From positions 124,001 through 188,000 of the forward strand of contig DASPIW010000012.1 in assembly GCA_035628915.1 (NCBI GenBank): 64,000 nucleotides of DNA, read 5' to 3'. The position numbers were made by a program, and so were the translations under genes. The stretch is from JARBUG01 sp035628915 (lineage in GTDB: Bacteria > Bacillota > Sulfobacillia > Symbiobacteriales > Symbiobacteriaceae). Below the pieces are notes generated by a model, which was not told the origin of the DNA, ran no database searches, and worked only from the letters and a program-made list of their open reading frames with translations. Positions 25,740 to 33,985 of this stretch are shown here, piece by piece. How positions within the stretch are numbered: the first letter of the stretch is position 1; every line of letters starts with the position of its first letter.

Positions 25740-26574
25740 GTCGTCTCCTCCCACGATGCTCAAAGTGCATGAAGGCTAAACAGCACCTTACTTAGCTCAT
25801 ATTAGCTTCAACTATTCTGCCGACAGGAACAATAATACCATTTCTTCCCAATTCTTGTAAACTTGGCCTGATCAAATAATCTCCCAGGAAAACGCTCGCC
25901 ACAGAGCCCCGCAACACAATCACGGGGAGCCCTCCTGCAGACAGAAGCGGCGCACTTCCGGGCGAGTGCCTGGAAAAGATGCACCGCTTCTGGTCCACTT
26001 GACCGGTTGCCAAACAGGATTATCTACTTCCAAAGTCAAACCATTCAGGAGACTGATGGTTCACTGTAGATGATGTGCGATGCGCTGAACTCCACCAACG
26101 ATAGGGATCTGACAGAGCTAGCAGGGACCTCGCGGCTGTCATGGACGGATCGGCCGCGATTGACTGAGGCACTTGTACCATCGCCTGGTCACCGTGGCCC
26201 ATCCAACGGCGTTATGACGCCGTCCTGGTCGGCGCTCACAAGTCGACGAGGGGTCCCTTGTACGTGGGGCAGTACTGATCGCCTAGCAGTGTCGCCACCA
26301 GTGCAGAATTGTGGATGCGCGAAAAAGGGCTAACTGTTAGCCCGAGGTTCTGGCGCGCTCTTGGTCTGCCGGCGCCGTCAGTGATCTGGGTCCCAAGCCA
26401 TAGCAAGCGCACGATTGCTTTTCCAGACAGGTGTGATGATGGCTTCCCATGTTACCTGGACCTTGGACCACACACTACGGCAGTGACGCATATCGACCTT
26501 AATGTTCCAGGTATGTCAACGGCTATGGAGCCTCTCGCGTCGCGTGCACACACAAACCAGTGGAGGTAGAGCGA
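25740..26574. other. Divergent intergenic region upstream of the Tad operon
   Basis: About 830 nt between the divergent Tad operon and the defence genes. The part nearest the pilus genes (25790-25870) is noticeably AT-rich and is the likely operon promoter region, though no -35/-10 pair stands out. A small hairpin GGGCTAA/TTAGCCC lies at 26327-26343. A 73-codon minus frame (25792-26013) has no ribosome binding site and is doubtful. Confidence 0.4.
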
Positions 26575-27258
26575 ATGGGAGCGAAAACTGGCCCAGCAAC
26601 GAAGGGCAGTCGGCAGTGCCTACAGCAGTACGTAAATGACCGTCAGAAGCAGTCCCTGCTCAATGACCTCTTGCTGAGCTCGTCGGCAGCGATTCTGGCG
26701 ACCACTGCGGTGTCAGTGGAGTGGCTTTCTCCTCTAGCTGCGCTCGACTACAGGGAGCATAGGGACGACTTCTTGGACGTGCTGGGTCTTAAGCAATCCG
26801 AACACATCGTTAGGGACTTCTGGCCGGAGCAGGGACCACAGTGGGATGGGCTGGCCAGGCTCCGTGACTCGGCCGGAGAAAGCGCTGTCATACTGGTCGA
26901 GGCCAAGGCTCACCCTGCGGAGACGGAGTCATCGCTCATGGCGACCGCCCCTGACAGTATCGCGATGATTGGCCGGGCGTTCGCCCGCACCCAGGGATAC
27001 ATGGGAGTCACCAAGGGCAATTGGACGGACGGGGCATACCAGTTGGCCAACCGACTGGCCTTTCTCTACTGCATGAATGAGTTGGTGGGCGTCCCTACGT
27101 ATCTGGTGCTGGTGAATTTCGTGGGTGACAAGACCTATCGGCCAACGTCTCTGTCTGAGTGGCAGGCGCACTACCGATCGGTGTTCCAGCACCTGGGCCT
27201 ACAGCCGGGCTGTCGCCTGCTGGACCGGATAGCGTTGGTCTTCCCGCCGGCACCCTGA
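26575..27258 (+). CDS. PDDEXK nuclease-like protein
   Basis: 227 residues from the ATG at 26575 behind GGAGGT; the frame starts five codons earlier. A PD-(D/E)xK-like core is visible: WD at 90-91 (PQWDGLARL), then a strand ending in VEAKAH with E109 and K111. The remainder is alpha/beta with no known motif. The last residues (VFPPAP) look complete. It stands 154 nt upstream of the four-gene operon on the same strand and may belong to it. Role: probably DNA-cleaving, by inference. Confidence 0.6.
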   Translation: MGAKTGPATKGSRQCLQQYVNDRQKQSLLNDLLLSSSAAILATTAVSVEWLSPLAALDYREHRDDFLDVLGLKQSEHIVRDFWPEQGPQWDGLARLRDSAGESAVILVEAKAHPAETESSLMATAPDSIAMIGRAFARTQGYMGVTKGNWTDGAYQLANRLAFLYCMNELVGVPTYLVLVNFVGDKTYRPTSLSEWQAHYRSVFQHLGLQPGCRLLDRIALVFPPAP

Positions 27259-27412
27259 CTTGCCGGTGAAATTGCGCAGGGGGCTCCGGGTCTCGGGTGC
27301 CGGGGCTGAATGGCATCCCCGTCTCGAAGTTCCTCTGGACACTCCTGTTTGATGCATGATGCGACCGGGTCATACGGAACGTCCCAACAAAACCTATGCG
27401 GGTGGTCTGAAA

Positions 27413-28321
27413 ATGTCGTTACCGCCGGTAGATGTGTGCATCCGATCCTTGGCGATCAACGGGTACGTGATGGATAGGGCGCACAGCGATCACGGCCTAA
27501 TCCTGCTCGACTTCCACAAATATGACCGGTTCGGCGTCAGAATGGACTACTCATTTGCTCTCTATGACAGTCTGGGCGAACCGGGTCTCAAGGCCCTACG
27601 GAAACTGGCCAGGGGACGCAGTCTCGTCCTGATCGGGCCGAGCAGGTTCAAAGATGCTCCGTCGCTCAGTTGGGATGAGTTGCTCGGGAAGCTGGGAGGG
27701 CCTGTGAACACTTGGGCCGTGACAGATCCGCAGTTTCCCGTCATTCTGAATGATCTGGGACACAACCAACTGCCTCCAGGATTTGAGGGGAACGCTGACA
27801 CCTTGTTCGAGGACCTCGTGAGAGACGCCTTGATGTTTCTCCTCACCAACAGGGTCATCCAGTATGGTCAGGAGCGCCTATTCGAGAAGCTCCCCGATGG
27901 GTTGGCGTTTGTCGACCACAGTACCCCTGTACTCTACGACTGCAAGGCGTATGGGAAGGGCTTTTCCATAACGGCAGATGATATCAGGCGCTTCTCCAGC
28001 TACGTCCAAGACTTCAACCAGCGGTACGGGAGTTACCTAAAGCCGGTTCAATCTTTCCTTGTCATCACCGGTGATCTCACAGACTCCGTGAACTCCATAT
28101 CAGGTCGGGCACGCGAACTAAGAGCAGAATCCAATGTACAATTGGTCGCTCTCTCGGCCAAGGAGTTGGGGGCAATCGTTCAACTCCTGACCGCGAATCC
28201 TCTTGGTCGAAGGGCGATCAACTGGAAACTGCTTTTGTCGGACTCAATCCTGACCGGCAAGGATGTTGCAAAGGAGCTTAAGCGGGTTAACAAAGACGCC
28301 ATTATCGGGGGGCTGACTTGA
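27413..28321 (+). CDS. FokI-like nuclease domain protein, first gene of QueC-like operon 1
   Basis: 302 residues from the ATG at 27413; an earlier ATG at 27356 is possible and neither has a strong ribosome binding site. The region about 155-235 resembles the FokI cleavage domain. PDG at 161-163 supplies the first Asp, and YDCKAYGKGF supplies D176-x-K178. A helix SITADDIRRFSSYVQDF follows, then SFLVITGDL. In FokI the same order is PDG, D-T-KAY-GGY, a helix and LFVSG. The N-terminal 150 residues are unrecognised and could sense a partner. The stop codon overlaps the next start (TGATG). It would be the effector of the operon if the operon is a defence system. Confidence 0.72.
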   Translation: MSLPPVDVCIRSLAINGYVMDRAHSDHGLILLDFHKYDRFGVRMDYSFALYDSLGEPGLKALRKLARGRSLVLIGPSRFKDAPSLSWDELLGKLGGPVNTWAVTDPQFPVILNDLGHNQLPPGFEGNADTLFEDLVRDALMFLLTNRVIQYGQERLFEKLPDGLAFVDHSTPVLYDCKAYGKGFSITADDIRRFSSYVQDFNQRYGSYLKPVQSFLVITGDLTDSVNSISGRARELRAESNVQLVALSAKELGAIVQLLTANPLGRRAINWKLLLSDSILTGKDVAKELKRVNKDAIIGGLT

Positions 28322-28890
28322 TGGGTACTTCGACGAGCCATCCTTCGCCCAATCGGCCAACGTGGAATAGCGTCCGTCGCACCCTCGGTGACCAGTTCGT
28401 ACCCCCTGACCGGGTGGTCAACGAATTGTGGACGGTGGCGCTCAGAGACACTGACGCGCCCATCAGTGACCAAATGTCGTCTCCGATCGTGTATGAACTG
28501 GCGTTGCTGAGTCAGCGATCGAATTCTTGTGAGGAGGCCGTCAGGGCTGCAACAATGGCAATCGTCAAGTCCAAGGCCAGCTCAATCCTAGTTGAGCTGG
28601 CCAAGAGAGCGCTGATGAGCAGTTTCCAGGCCTCTGATGACCGGGTTCAAGCATTCGCTGGTGGGTTTTTCGCTGAGGTGGCTGCGTACCTGAGTTCCCG
28701 AGACATTCCGGGGTTATTGGGTATGTCCGAACGGCTAAGGACGGTGTCATCCACGATCGACTTCAAAACAGAACTGAAGGCCCTCACTCGCAAAGAAGCC
28801 TCCCGTGTTCGGGCGTCTCTGGAGTCGCCTCAGCACTGGAGGGAGTATGTAGCCAGCGTCACCCATTCACTAACGGGAGGCCGCGCATGA
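28321..28890 (+). CDS. QatB-like partner protein of the QueC-like enzyme
   Basis: 189 residues starting MGTSTSHPSPNRPTWNSVRR, mostly helical. The N terminus Met-Gly-Thr-Ser is, from memory, like that of QatB, the partner of the QueC-like QatC in the Qat defence system. The start aligns with the partner protein at locus 2 (55350-56171): both begin MG, then P-x-x-R-P-x-W (one residue shorter in the latter) and LGD near residue 22-24. The C-terminal parts also align loosely (FFA..., then a DF-x-x-x-L-K-x-L/F stretch). Tight coupling on both sides (TGATG and ATGA overlaps) implies a complex with its neighbours. A QueC-like enzyme could modify its N-terminal Gly; this is a hypothesis. Confidence 0.6.
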   Translation: MGTSTSHPSPNRPTWNSVRRTLGDQFVPPDRVVNELWTVALRDTDAPISDQMSSPIVYELALLSQRSNSCEEAVRAATMAIVKSKASSILVELAKRALMSSFQASDDRVQAFAGGFFAEVAAYLSSRDIPGLLGMSERLRTVSSTIDFKTELKALTRKEASRVRASLESPQHWREYVASVTHSLTGGRA

Positions 28891-30188
28891 ACACAGTCAC
28901 CGTAGCCTGCACACGCCGGAAGCCTGACGGCGATGAACTGGTTCTCGTGCCTGGCCAGAACTGCGTCACAGGTATCAAGGAATTCACTAAGTACTACCCG
29001 TCCCCCACCTCGCTAGAAAGTGATTTGCTACGACTCGCTTCCGGTGTGTACTGTGCCGACTTGGCGACTAAGCGCGGCCTGCGCGAGGAGTTCCAGCGAG
29101 ACATCGAACTGCATGTACCGGTGGCGAACTTCCAGGCTTTTGAGCGGGCACGTCTTGACATAGAAATCGCTCTGACCATCGTGTCAGGCGATAATTGGAC
29201 CTTGTCCTTCCATCGTTCAGAGGAAGCGCCGGAGGGCCCGGCCGCTTGGCCTACGAACCCAGGAGAAGTTCTGCTCTTTTCGGGCGGCCTGGACTCGTTG
29301 GCGGGTGCATACGAGCGACTCACGACCAGGGATACACCGTTGGCCCTTGTCAGCCATATTACCCACAACAACGTCGTGAAAAGCTCCCAGGAGACCCTGT
29401 TCGGCTGGCTGTCTGAGACTTTCGGACAGCGAGTCACCCGTGAGCAGTTTTTCGTTTCCGGCCGAAACGTCGGCGACCTTCCCTTTCCACAAGACAGTGA
29501 TCGAGAGGAAACGCAACGGACACGGTCCTTCCTGTTCCTGACCCTGGGGGCCCTTGTAGCACGGCGTCGGGGAATATCTCGGGTGTTGATGATTGCTGAG
29601 AACGGGCAGATGGCCATTCACCTCCCCCTCACCGCTGCCCGGGTGGGCGCATTCTCCACCAAGACCGCTCATCCTAGCTTCCTGGCCGAAATGGAGCGAA
29701 TCCTGTCAGCCCTACTGGAGTTTCCCCTGGAGATTCACAACCCGTTTCTGTATATGACAAAGGCCGAGGTTGTGAAGCGGCTGGTCGAGGAGGCACCTGG
29801 TGTTATAGAGGCATCTGGGGGCTGCTGGAAGGCGTTCAGGGTCGGGTCGGGGTTCAGGCACTGCGGAGAGTGCATACCGTGCCTGATTCGTAGGATCGCC
29901 CTCGAACACGGAGGGCTTGAACTACCAGAGTACAAACGCGACCTTCTGCGTGAAGACATTTCGTCCCTCGACCCGGATGATCTGGGAAAGCGGAACCTAG
30001 CTGAGCTGCTGGATTTCGTAATGCACTTTCACCGTGACGATTTGCGAGCATCTGCGCTCGATGACTTCCCTGAATTGCTTGCCGGGTCGTTTGACGCCGG
30101 CAAAGCCACCAACATGTATACGAGATTTGCGAAAGAGGCCGTCACGGTGTTGAGCCGCTATCCAGGCGTGAGGGGCTTGTTGTCATGA
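28887..30188 (+). CDS. QueC/QatC-like PP-loop ATPase
   Basis: 433 residues. The PP-loop motif FSGGLDSLAG lies at about 131-140. A QueC-type zinc site follows with C313, C326, C329 and C332 (HCGECIPCLIRR). The core RSFLFLTLGALVAR, AENGQMAIHLPLTAARVGAFSTKTAHPSFL matches the enzyme at 53500-55353. QueC makes 7-cyano-7-deazaguanine (preQ0); this protein has an extra 130-residue N-terminal domain, as QatC does. No queD, queE or folE genes are near, so queuosine synthesis is unlikely. It overlaps both neighbours by ATGA, making it the centre of a four-gene operon. Confidence 0.85.
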   Translation: MNTVTVACTRRKPDGDELVLVPGQNCVTGIKEFTKYYPSPTSLESDLLRLASGVYCADLATKRGLREEFQRDIELHVPVANFQAFERARLDIEIALTIVSGDNWTLSFHRSEEAPEGPAAWPTNPGEVLLFSGGLDSLAGAYERLTTRDTPLALVSHITHNNVVKSSQETLFGWLSETFGQRVTREQFFVSGRNVGDLPFPQDSDREETQRTRSFLFLTLGALVARRRGISRVLMIAENGQMAIHLPLTAARVGAFSTKTAHPSFLAEMERILSALLEFPLEIHNPFLYMTKAEVVKRLVEEAPGVIEASGGCWKAFRVGSGFRHCGECIPCLIRRIALEHGGLELPEYKRDLLREDISSLDPDDLGKRNLAELLDFVMHFHRDDLRASALDDFPELLAGSFDAGKATNMYTRFAKEAVTVLSRYPGVRGLLS

Positions 30189-30805
30189 AGGTAAATCACG
30201 GGGACATTGAGACCCTCCGCGCCAATCCGTTGTCCTTCCTCAAGCGTGAAACTGGTGGGTTCATTCCCTTCGCTCCCGCGTCGGCCCTGCGCCTTAGCAT
30301 TATGTACCTCCACAGCCACTTCGACAACTTGGCGAAGGCCCACGCCTACCTTACCGAAAAGTGCATGGGCAGAGGGGCACGGTTCACGCCGGACAAGATC
30401 GCTGAGCAGCACGACAAGCTGAACGCGTACTATGACGCTTACTCCAAGTGTCCAGGTCGAGCTTGCGCTACAGCTCACAACCTGTCCGGCGATACGCCGG
30501 CGGGACATGTCGTCGGAGGTCAGCTGGCACGAGTGGACGTGCGTACGACACTGTCGCCGTCGGAGCCTTACTATTTTGCTTGGCTGCTCACCAGCAAACC
30601 TCTCGCATGGAAGCACCAGCTTCGCATGCCCTTGATCCAGTACTTCGGCGCTTTGGATTTCAAGTGTCCTGTCCAGGAGATGGCCATTGGGATGTACTGC
30701 CATCAGACGGGGGAACACGAGTGGACCCAGTTCACCATGGCAGAAATCCAGTCTGCCCTTGAAGAACTGGACCACTTAATTGTCGTCGCCGAAACTGCAT
30801 CATGA
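30185..30805 (+). CDS. Hypothetical protein, last gene of QueC-like operon 1
   Basis: 206 residues; the start overlaps the QueC-like stop (ATGA), so its translation is coupled. Features are a helical first half (ALRLSIMYLHSHFDNLAKAHAYLTEK, AEQHDKLNAYYDAYSKC) and a second half with LRMPLIQYFGALDFKCPVQEMAIGMYC. No signal peptide, TM or known catalytic motif. It is not a TatD nuclease, so it is not QatD. Function unknown; as the last gene of a putative defence operon it could be a sensor or immunity protein. Confidence 0.7.
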   Translation: MKVNHGDIETLRANPLSFLKRETGGFIPFAPASALRLSIMYLHSHFDNLAKAHAYLTEKCMGRGARFTPDKIAEQHDKLNAYYDAYSKCPGRACATAHNLSGDTPAGHVVGGQLARVDVRTTLSPSEPYYFAWLLTSKPLAWKHQLRMPLIQYFGALDFKCPVQEMAIGMYCHQTGEHEWTQFTMAEIQSALEELDHLIVVAETAS

Positions 30806-31269
30806 CGTCCTCCGCAGAAATGAAGTACTCTCCCCTGGCCACTGCGGAGCAATAGACGTGTCGGGCCGAGAGCGGGCATTCTAGAGTCACCGAGCGACAC
30901 GCACGACAAAACCATGACGGACCACCTCCACTACGCTGAGAGCATCAGCAGCCACCAGACAACGCTCAGGCACGGTTCTGCTGTCCGCCGATCCGGTAAG
31001 ACTGATGGTACTTGTCGGCGCCGGCCCAACGGCCCATGGAATCGCGGATGCACAGGACCACACCGTGGACTGCGTATACGCGAAGCACGACCGCCTACAC
31101 TCTCAGTGAGCTAAGGCGGTCGCCTGCAACGGCACCGTTCCAACCGGGTTAGTGCCGTGATTGTGCGTTAGATTTTGCCTTCACCGCAGTCGATTGGCGA
31201 ACCAGAGAGGAACGTCGGTTGACTGGCGCCAGTACGAGAGGAGTGTTCGTCGGCGACTCCAACCAAGTC
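30806..31269. other. Intergenic region, nothing recognised
   Basis: About 460 nt between converging transcripts. Short frames only, none with a ribosome binding site. No strong terminator seen. Confidence 0.4.
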
Positions 31270-31812
31270 CTACCATGCTAGAGGGACACGCCCCTCGAAG
31301 GCAGCGGTCAGTCCATCGTGGGAAAGCCTTCGGTAGAGGTTGAAGGCCGAGCCATCGGGCTGACCATAGCTACCATGCTCACCCCCGCGAAGTAGTCCAC
31401 AGGTGCGGGCAATCTGGGTGATCACGGGATCTTCGCCGAACCCCTGGAGGTAGAACCAGTCAAAGCCCTCTGAGTTCGCGAAAGTGAGGAGTTCAGTTAC
31501 GATCGCGGACGCGAGAATCGTTTCATAAGGACGGAACTGCGGAACCCAGAGTGCGTTATGCGGTAACCTCCGGTAGTAAACAAAGAACTCGAAACGATAA
31601 GGTTTGCGTGACCGGACATAGAACCGCTCGGCGATGTCGCTCTCATACTCTACGGGGCAGCAAAACCGGTTAGCGATGCTATGAATGAGGCGGCAGGCCT
31701 TCGGCCCGATGTCGTCAACCCACCATACCTTCCGCCGAAGGCGTGCCGATGGCGTGGAAACCTCCCCACCAGGGTGGCAAACATAGTCATGCCGATACAG
31801 GTCATCGTTCAC
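31270..31812 (-). CDS. Hypothetical protein, tandem paralogue 2
   Basis: 180 residues, ATG overlapping the upstream gene stop by 4 nt. It aligns with the gene at 31809-32336: a Y-x-x-H-P-x-G start, D-D-I-G-P-x-x-x-R-L, VEYESD-x-x-x-RFY-x-RS, then A-x-W-x-P, and EGF-x-WFYLQ-x-FG near the middle. The shared invariant aromatic and acidic residues suggest a common soluble fold. I do not recognise the family. Two copies in one operon suggest a heterodimer or duplicated sensors. Confidence 0.7.
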   Translation of the reverse strand: MNDDLYRHDYVCHPGGEVSTPSARLRRKVWWVDDIGPKACRLIHSIANRFCCPVEYESDIAERFYVRSRKPYRFEFFVYYRRLPHNALWVPQFRPYETILASAIVTELLTFANSEGFDWFYLQGFGEDPVITQIARTCGLLRGGEHGSYGQPDGSAFNLYRRLSHDGLTAAFEGRVPLAW

Positions 31813-32336
31813 GCCATCACCTCTTCGGACCTAGTGACTTCAGGCACCCCTAGGTACTTATACCAGTTGGGTGTACCACAGGTGTCCCAGATCTGCCGAG
31901 GGCCTTTCCTAGTCCGGTTGTCACTCGGCGTGAGGCCGCAGTTGGTGGCGATGTATCGCAACCTCTCATCATTTCCAAACGCCTGGAGGTAGAACCAGCA
32001 AAACCCTTCCTCCTGCGCAAACATGATATGCTCGTGAATTACGGTCACTGCCGTTTTCCAGTCCCTGGGGATTCTCGGCATCCAGAAAGCATCTTCATCT
32101 TGCCGACAGTAATTGAACAGTTCGAAGGCCTGAGACCTAAGGTAGAATCGGCAGCTCATGTCACTTTCATACTCGACTTGGTACCCAAGCTGTCTTGCCA
32201 GCCTCAGTGCCAGACGCAGAACCCGTGGGCCCAGATCATCCTCATAGGTGGGCATCCACTTTCCTGGAACCGGCGCAACTGAACCATTGGGATGGACGAT
32301 GTATCGGTGCTGCAAACCAACTTGCACCTTGATCAC
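31809..32336 (-). CDS. Hypothetical protein, tandem paralogue 1
   Basis: 175 residues from a GTG at 32336 behind AAGGGAG. Key positions shared with the next gene are YIVHPNG, DDLGPRVLRL, VEYESDMSCRFYLRS, FWMPRIP, EEGFCWFYLQAFG and IA-x-x-CGL. No TM, signal peptide or nuclease motif is evident. It is the first gene of a two-gene operon, in a stretch of defence-like genes. Confidence 0.7.
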   Translation of the reverse strand: MIKVQVGLQHRYIVHPNGSVAPVPGKWMPTYEDDLGPRVLRLALRLARQLGYQVEYESDMSCRFYLRSQAFELFNYCRQDEDAFWMPRIPRDWKTAVTVIHEHIMFAQEEGFCWFYLQAFGNDERLRYIATNCGLTPSDNRTRKGPRQIWDTCGTPNWYKYLGVPEVTRSEEVMA

Positions 32337-32492
32337 CTCGCCTACTCCCTTCTCATCCTTAGTCTGCCTTTCCTTCCTTTATTTTGAGTTACCGTTCGAC
32401 AAATACGGACAATTTGGGTACTCATCCGATTCTTGACCAAATGCAAAGCCATCAGGTTTCAGAGTGGTTATCAGACACAAAGGAATGATTCA

Positions 32493-32515
32493 GCCCTGGG
32501 GCAGTGCCCCAGGGC
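32493..32515. repeat. Perfect 10-bp inverted repeat
   Basis: GCCCTGGGGC and GCCCCAGGGC flank a 3-nt loop within the 366-nt gap at 32337-32702. No T tract follows on the minus strand, so it is probably not a terminator of the gene at 33212. The rest of the gap shows no gene. Confidence 0.5.
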
Positions 32516-32702
32516 GTAACCGAATTCCACCGGCCGCCATTCGGCTGCATGTGGAGCGTACAATGTCAGCATCCTCATCCTGTTGCCTTGCTCTGATGTC
32601 CGGTCACGTCCCGGTAGTCATACGACCCAGGGGAAGGGCAGAAGGGAAAAACGGGGAGGGGCCGGCCGAGGATGTCTGGCCGGAGAATGTCGCTTCCTAG
32701 CG

Positions 32703-33212
32703 TCACTCGGCCATCCTCGCAATGTCGTCTAGCCTATCCGGTGTGAACTTCCATGATGCCGGGATCATGTCGGTCGTGCCGGCTCCCCGAGCCCGGGCTG
32801 TCCACTGATGGTTCTCATGCAGGATCGTTTCACCGCGCCCCGCAGCCTCGGCCTTCAGCCGCTCGGCCACCTCACGCGGGGTTGCGAGATACATACGAGG
32901 GAGTTCAGCGAGCTGAACGTTCTTGAACTGCACCAGGCAGAGCACGGTCTTGTTCGAATGCCTGGCAAGCCAGGCATCCGCAGCGGCGTGATAGTCCGCC
33001 TTCCCTTTCTCTAGGTAAGACTGTGTCAGGCCCCAGGCGCCATCTTGGCTGCCCTTGACGGATACTTTGAGCAGTCGGTCGCCATCGACGGCCACCAGAT
33101 CGTATTCAGGCTGGCTGGCGCCGTACTGCACAGAAACATCCCACCCGCAACGCGCAAACTGTGCGGCCGCAAAGGCTTCGGCGGCGGTGGCGACGTGCCA
33201 AGACGTCTTCAT
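32703..33212 (-). CDS. PDDEXK-family nuclease-like protein
   Basis: 169 residues, ATG behind GGGAGGT. The arrangement of E12 (AAEAFAAAQFARCGWDV), D38 (PEYDLVAVDGDR) and K53 (LLKVSVKGSQDG) is that of small PD-(D/E)xK proteins such as Holliday-junction-resolvase-like or group I intron nuclease-like folds. The usual E or Q two residues before the Lys is Ser51 here, so activity is uncertain. It is 22 nt downstream of the caspase-like gene and is probably cotranscribed. The final third is unrecognised. Confidence 0.65.
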   Translation of the reverse strand: MKTSWHVATAAEAFAAAQFARCGWDVSVQYGASQPEYDLVAVDGDRLLKVSVKGSQDGAWGLTQSYLEKGKADYHAAADAWLARHSNKTVLCLVQFKNVQLAELPRMYLATPREVAERLKAEAAGRGETILHENHQWTARARGAGTTDMIPASWKFTPDRLDDIARMAE

Positions 33213-33234
33213 GCTTGACCTCCCGCTAAGCTAG

Positions 33235-33849
33235 TTACCGTTCGTGGACGACAAAGCCGCAAAGGGCGGCCAAGCCGCAGTCCTCATATAACCAACGACG
33301 GGCGATGGAAGCAGATGAAGCGGTCTGGCATCGGAAGCCTCCATTGGAGGCGAGTGCGAAAGCCCCGTCTTTTCGGCAGACCCGTCCAGCCAGAACGTAT
33401 TCAAGGAATAGGAGATCGCAGATTGTCGATTCCATCCACGGCACGGTTCGATCATACCCGGCGGTCCAACTAATGCGATTGCTGCACGCGGATAGGAAAC
33501 TGTCCAGTTTGCCCCCCACTTCGCACGACCCAAACAGAACGCCTTTCCGATTCGGCGACTTGACGTTATCGCCTGTGGCCTTACCAAGAGACACCAGGTT
33601 AATATCCCGGTTGAGCCCTGACAGCCTGCCCCCGTTTCCGTGTCCAGCAATGTAACATGCACCGAGGGACGTGTCCTCGGCAAAGACGTTGAGCCAGTGC
33701 GTCAGGCTGTTCGCATCATAGTACATCCGGTAGCTGAAGGGAAATTGGCGCACTGCCGCCCATCCCTCAATGAATGGTCGCACACTCTCGGCGTCTGTGA
33801 GGTTATCCGACCACGGACATTCAAGAACAATTACGCCATCTGCACTCAT
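33235..33849 (-). CDS. Caspase/CHAT-like peptidase (DUF6642-like)
   Basis: 204 residues, ATG behind GAGGAG. A caspase-fold dyad is visible: His70 in YIAGHGNGGRL and Cys109 in VLFGSCEVGG. It is followed by TAGYDRTVPWMES, the usual specificity-pocket side. A small stand-alone caspase-like protein would be a protease effector needing a trigger. The gene downstream (32703-33212) is a nuclease-like protein 22 nt away, so the two may work together. The DUF number is recalled rather than looked up. Confidence 0.65.
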   Translation of the reverse strand: MSADGVIVLECPWSDNLTDAESVRPFIEGWAAVRQFPFSYRMYYDANSLTHWLNVFAEDTSLGACYIAGHGNGGRLSGLNRDINLVSLGKATGDNVKSPNRKGVLFGSCEVGGKLDSFLSACSNRISWTAGYDRTVPWMESTICDLLFLEYVLAGRVCRKDGAFALASNGGFRCQTASSASIARRWLYEDCGLAALCGFVVHER

Positions 33850-33985
33850 GGATGCAACTCCTCGTGACCTCTGACCCTGCCGCCGGCCCGCACTGAGTGG
33901 ACACCCACGGCGGGCGCTCGTTGTACTGATATTGTTGGACTATTCTTGTGTGGACCTTGTTTTCCCTTTTCCCCGGAGCCACCAA

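Noticed and set aside
25792..26013. 73-codon minus-strand frame upstream of the Tad operon
   Set aside because: TTG start without a ribosome binding site; covers the likely promoter region.
28887..30188. Housekeeping queC of queuosine synthesis
   Set aside because: N-terminal extension, defence-like neighbours and no queD, queE or folE nearby.
26575..30805. Classical Qat (qatABCD) system
   Set aside because: No QatA-type ATPase and no TatD-type nuclease; only QatB/QatC-like parts are supported.
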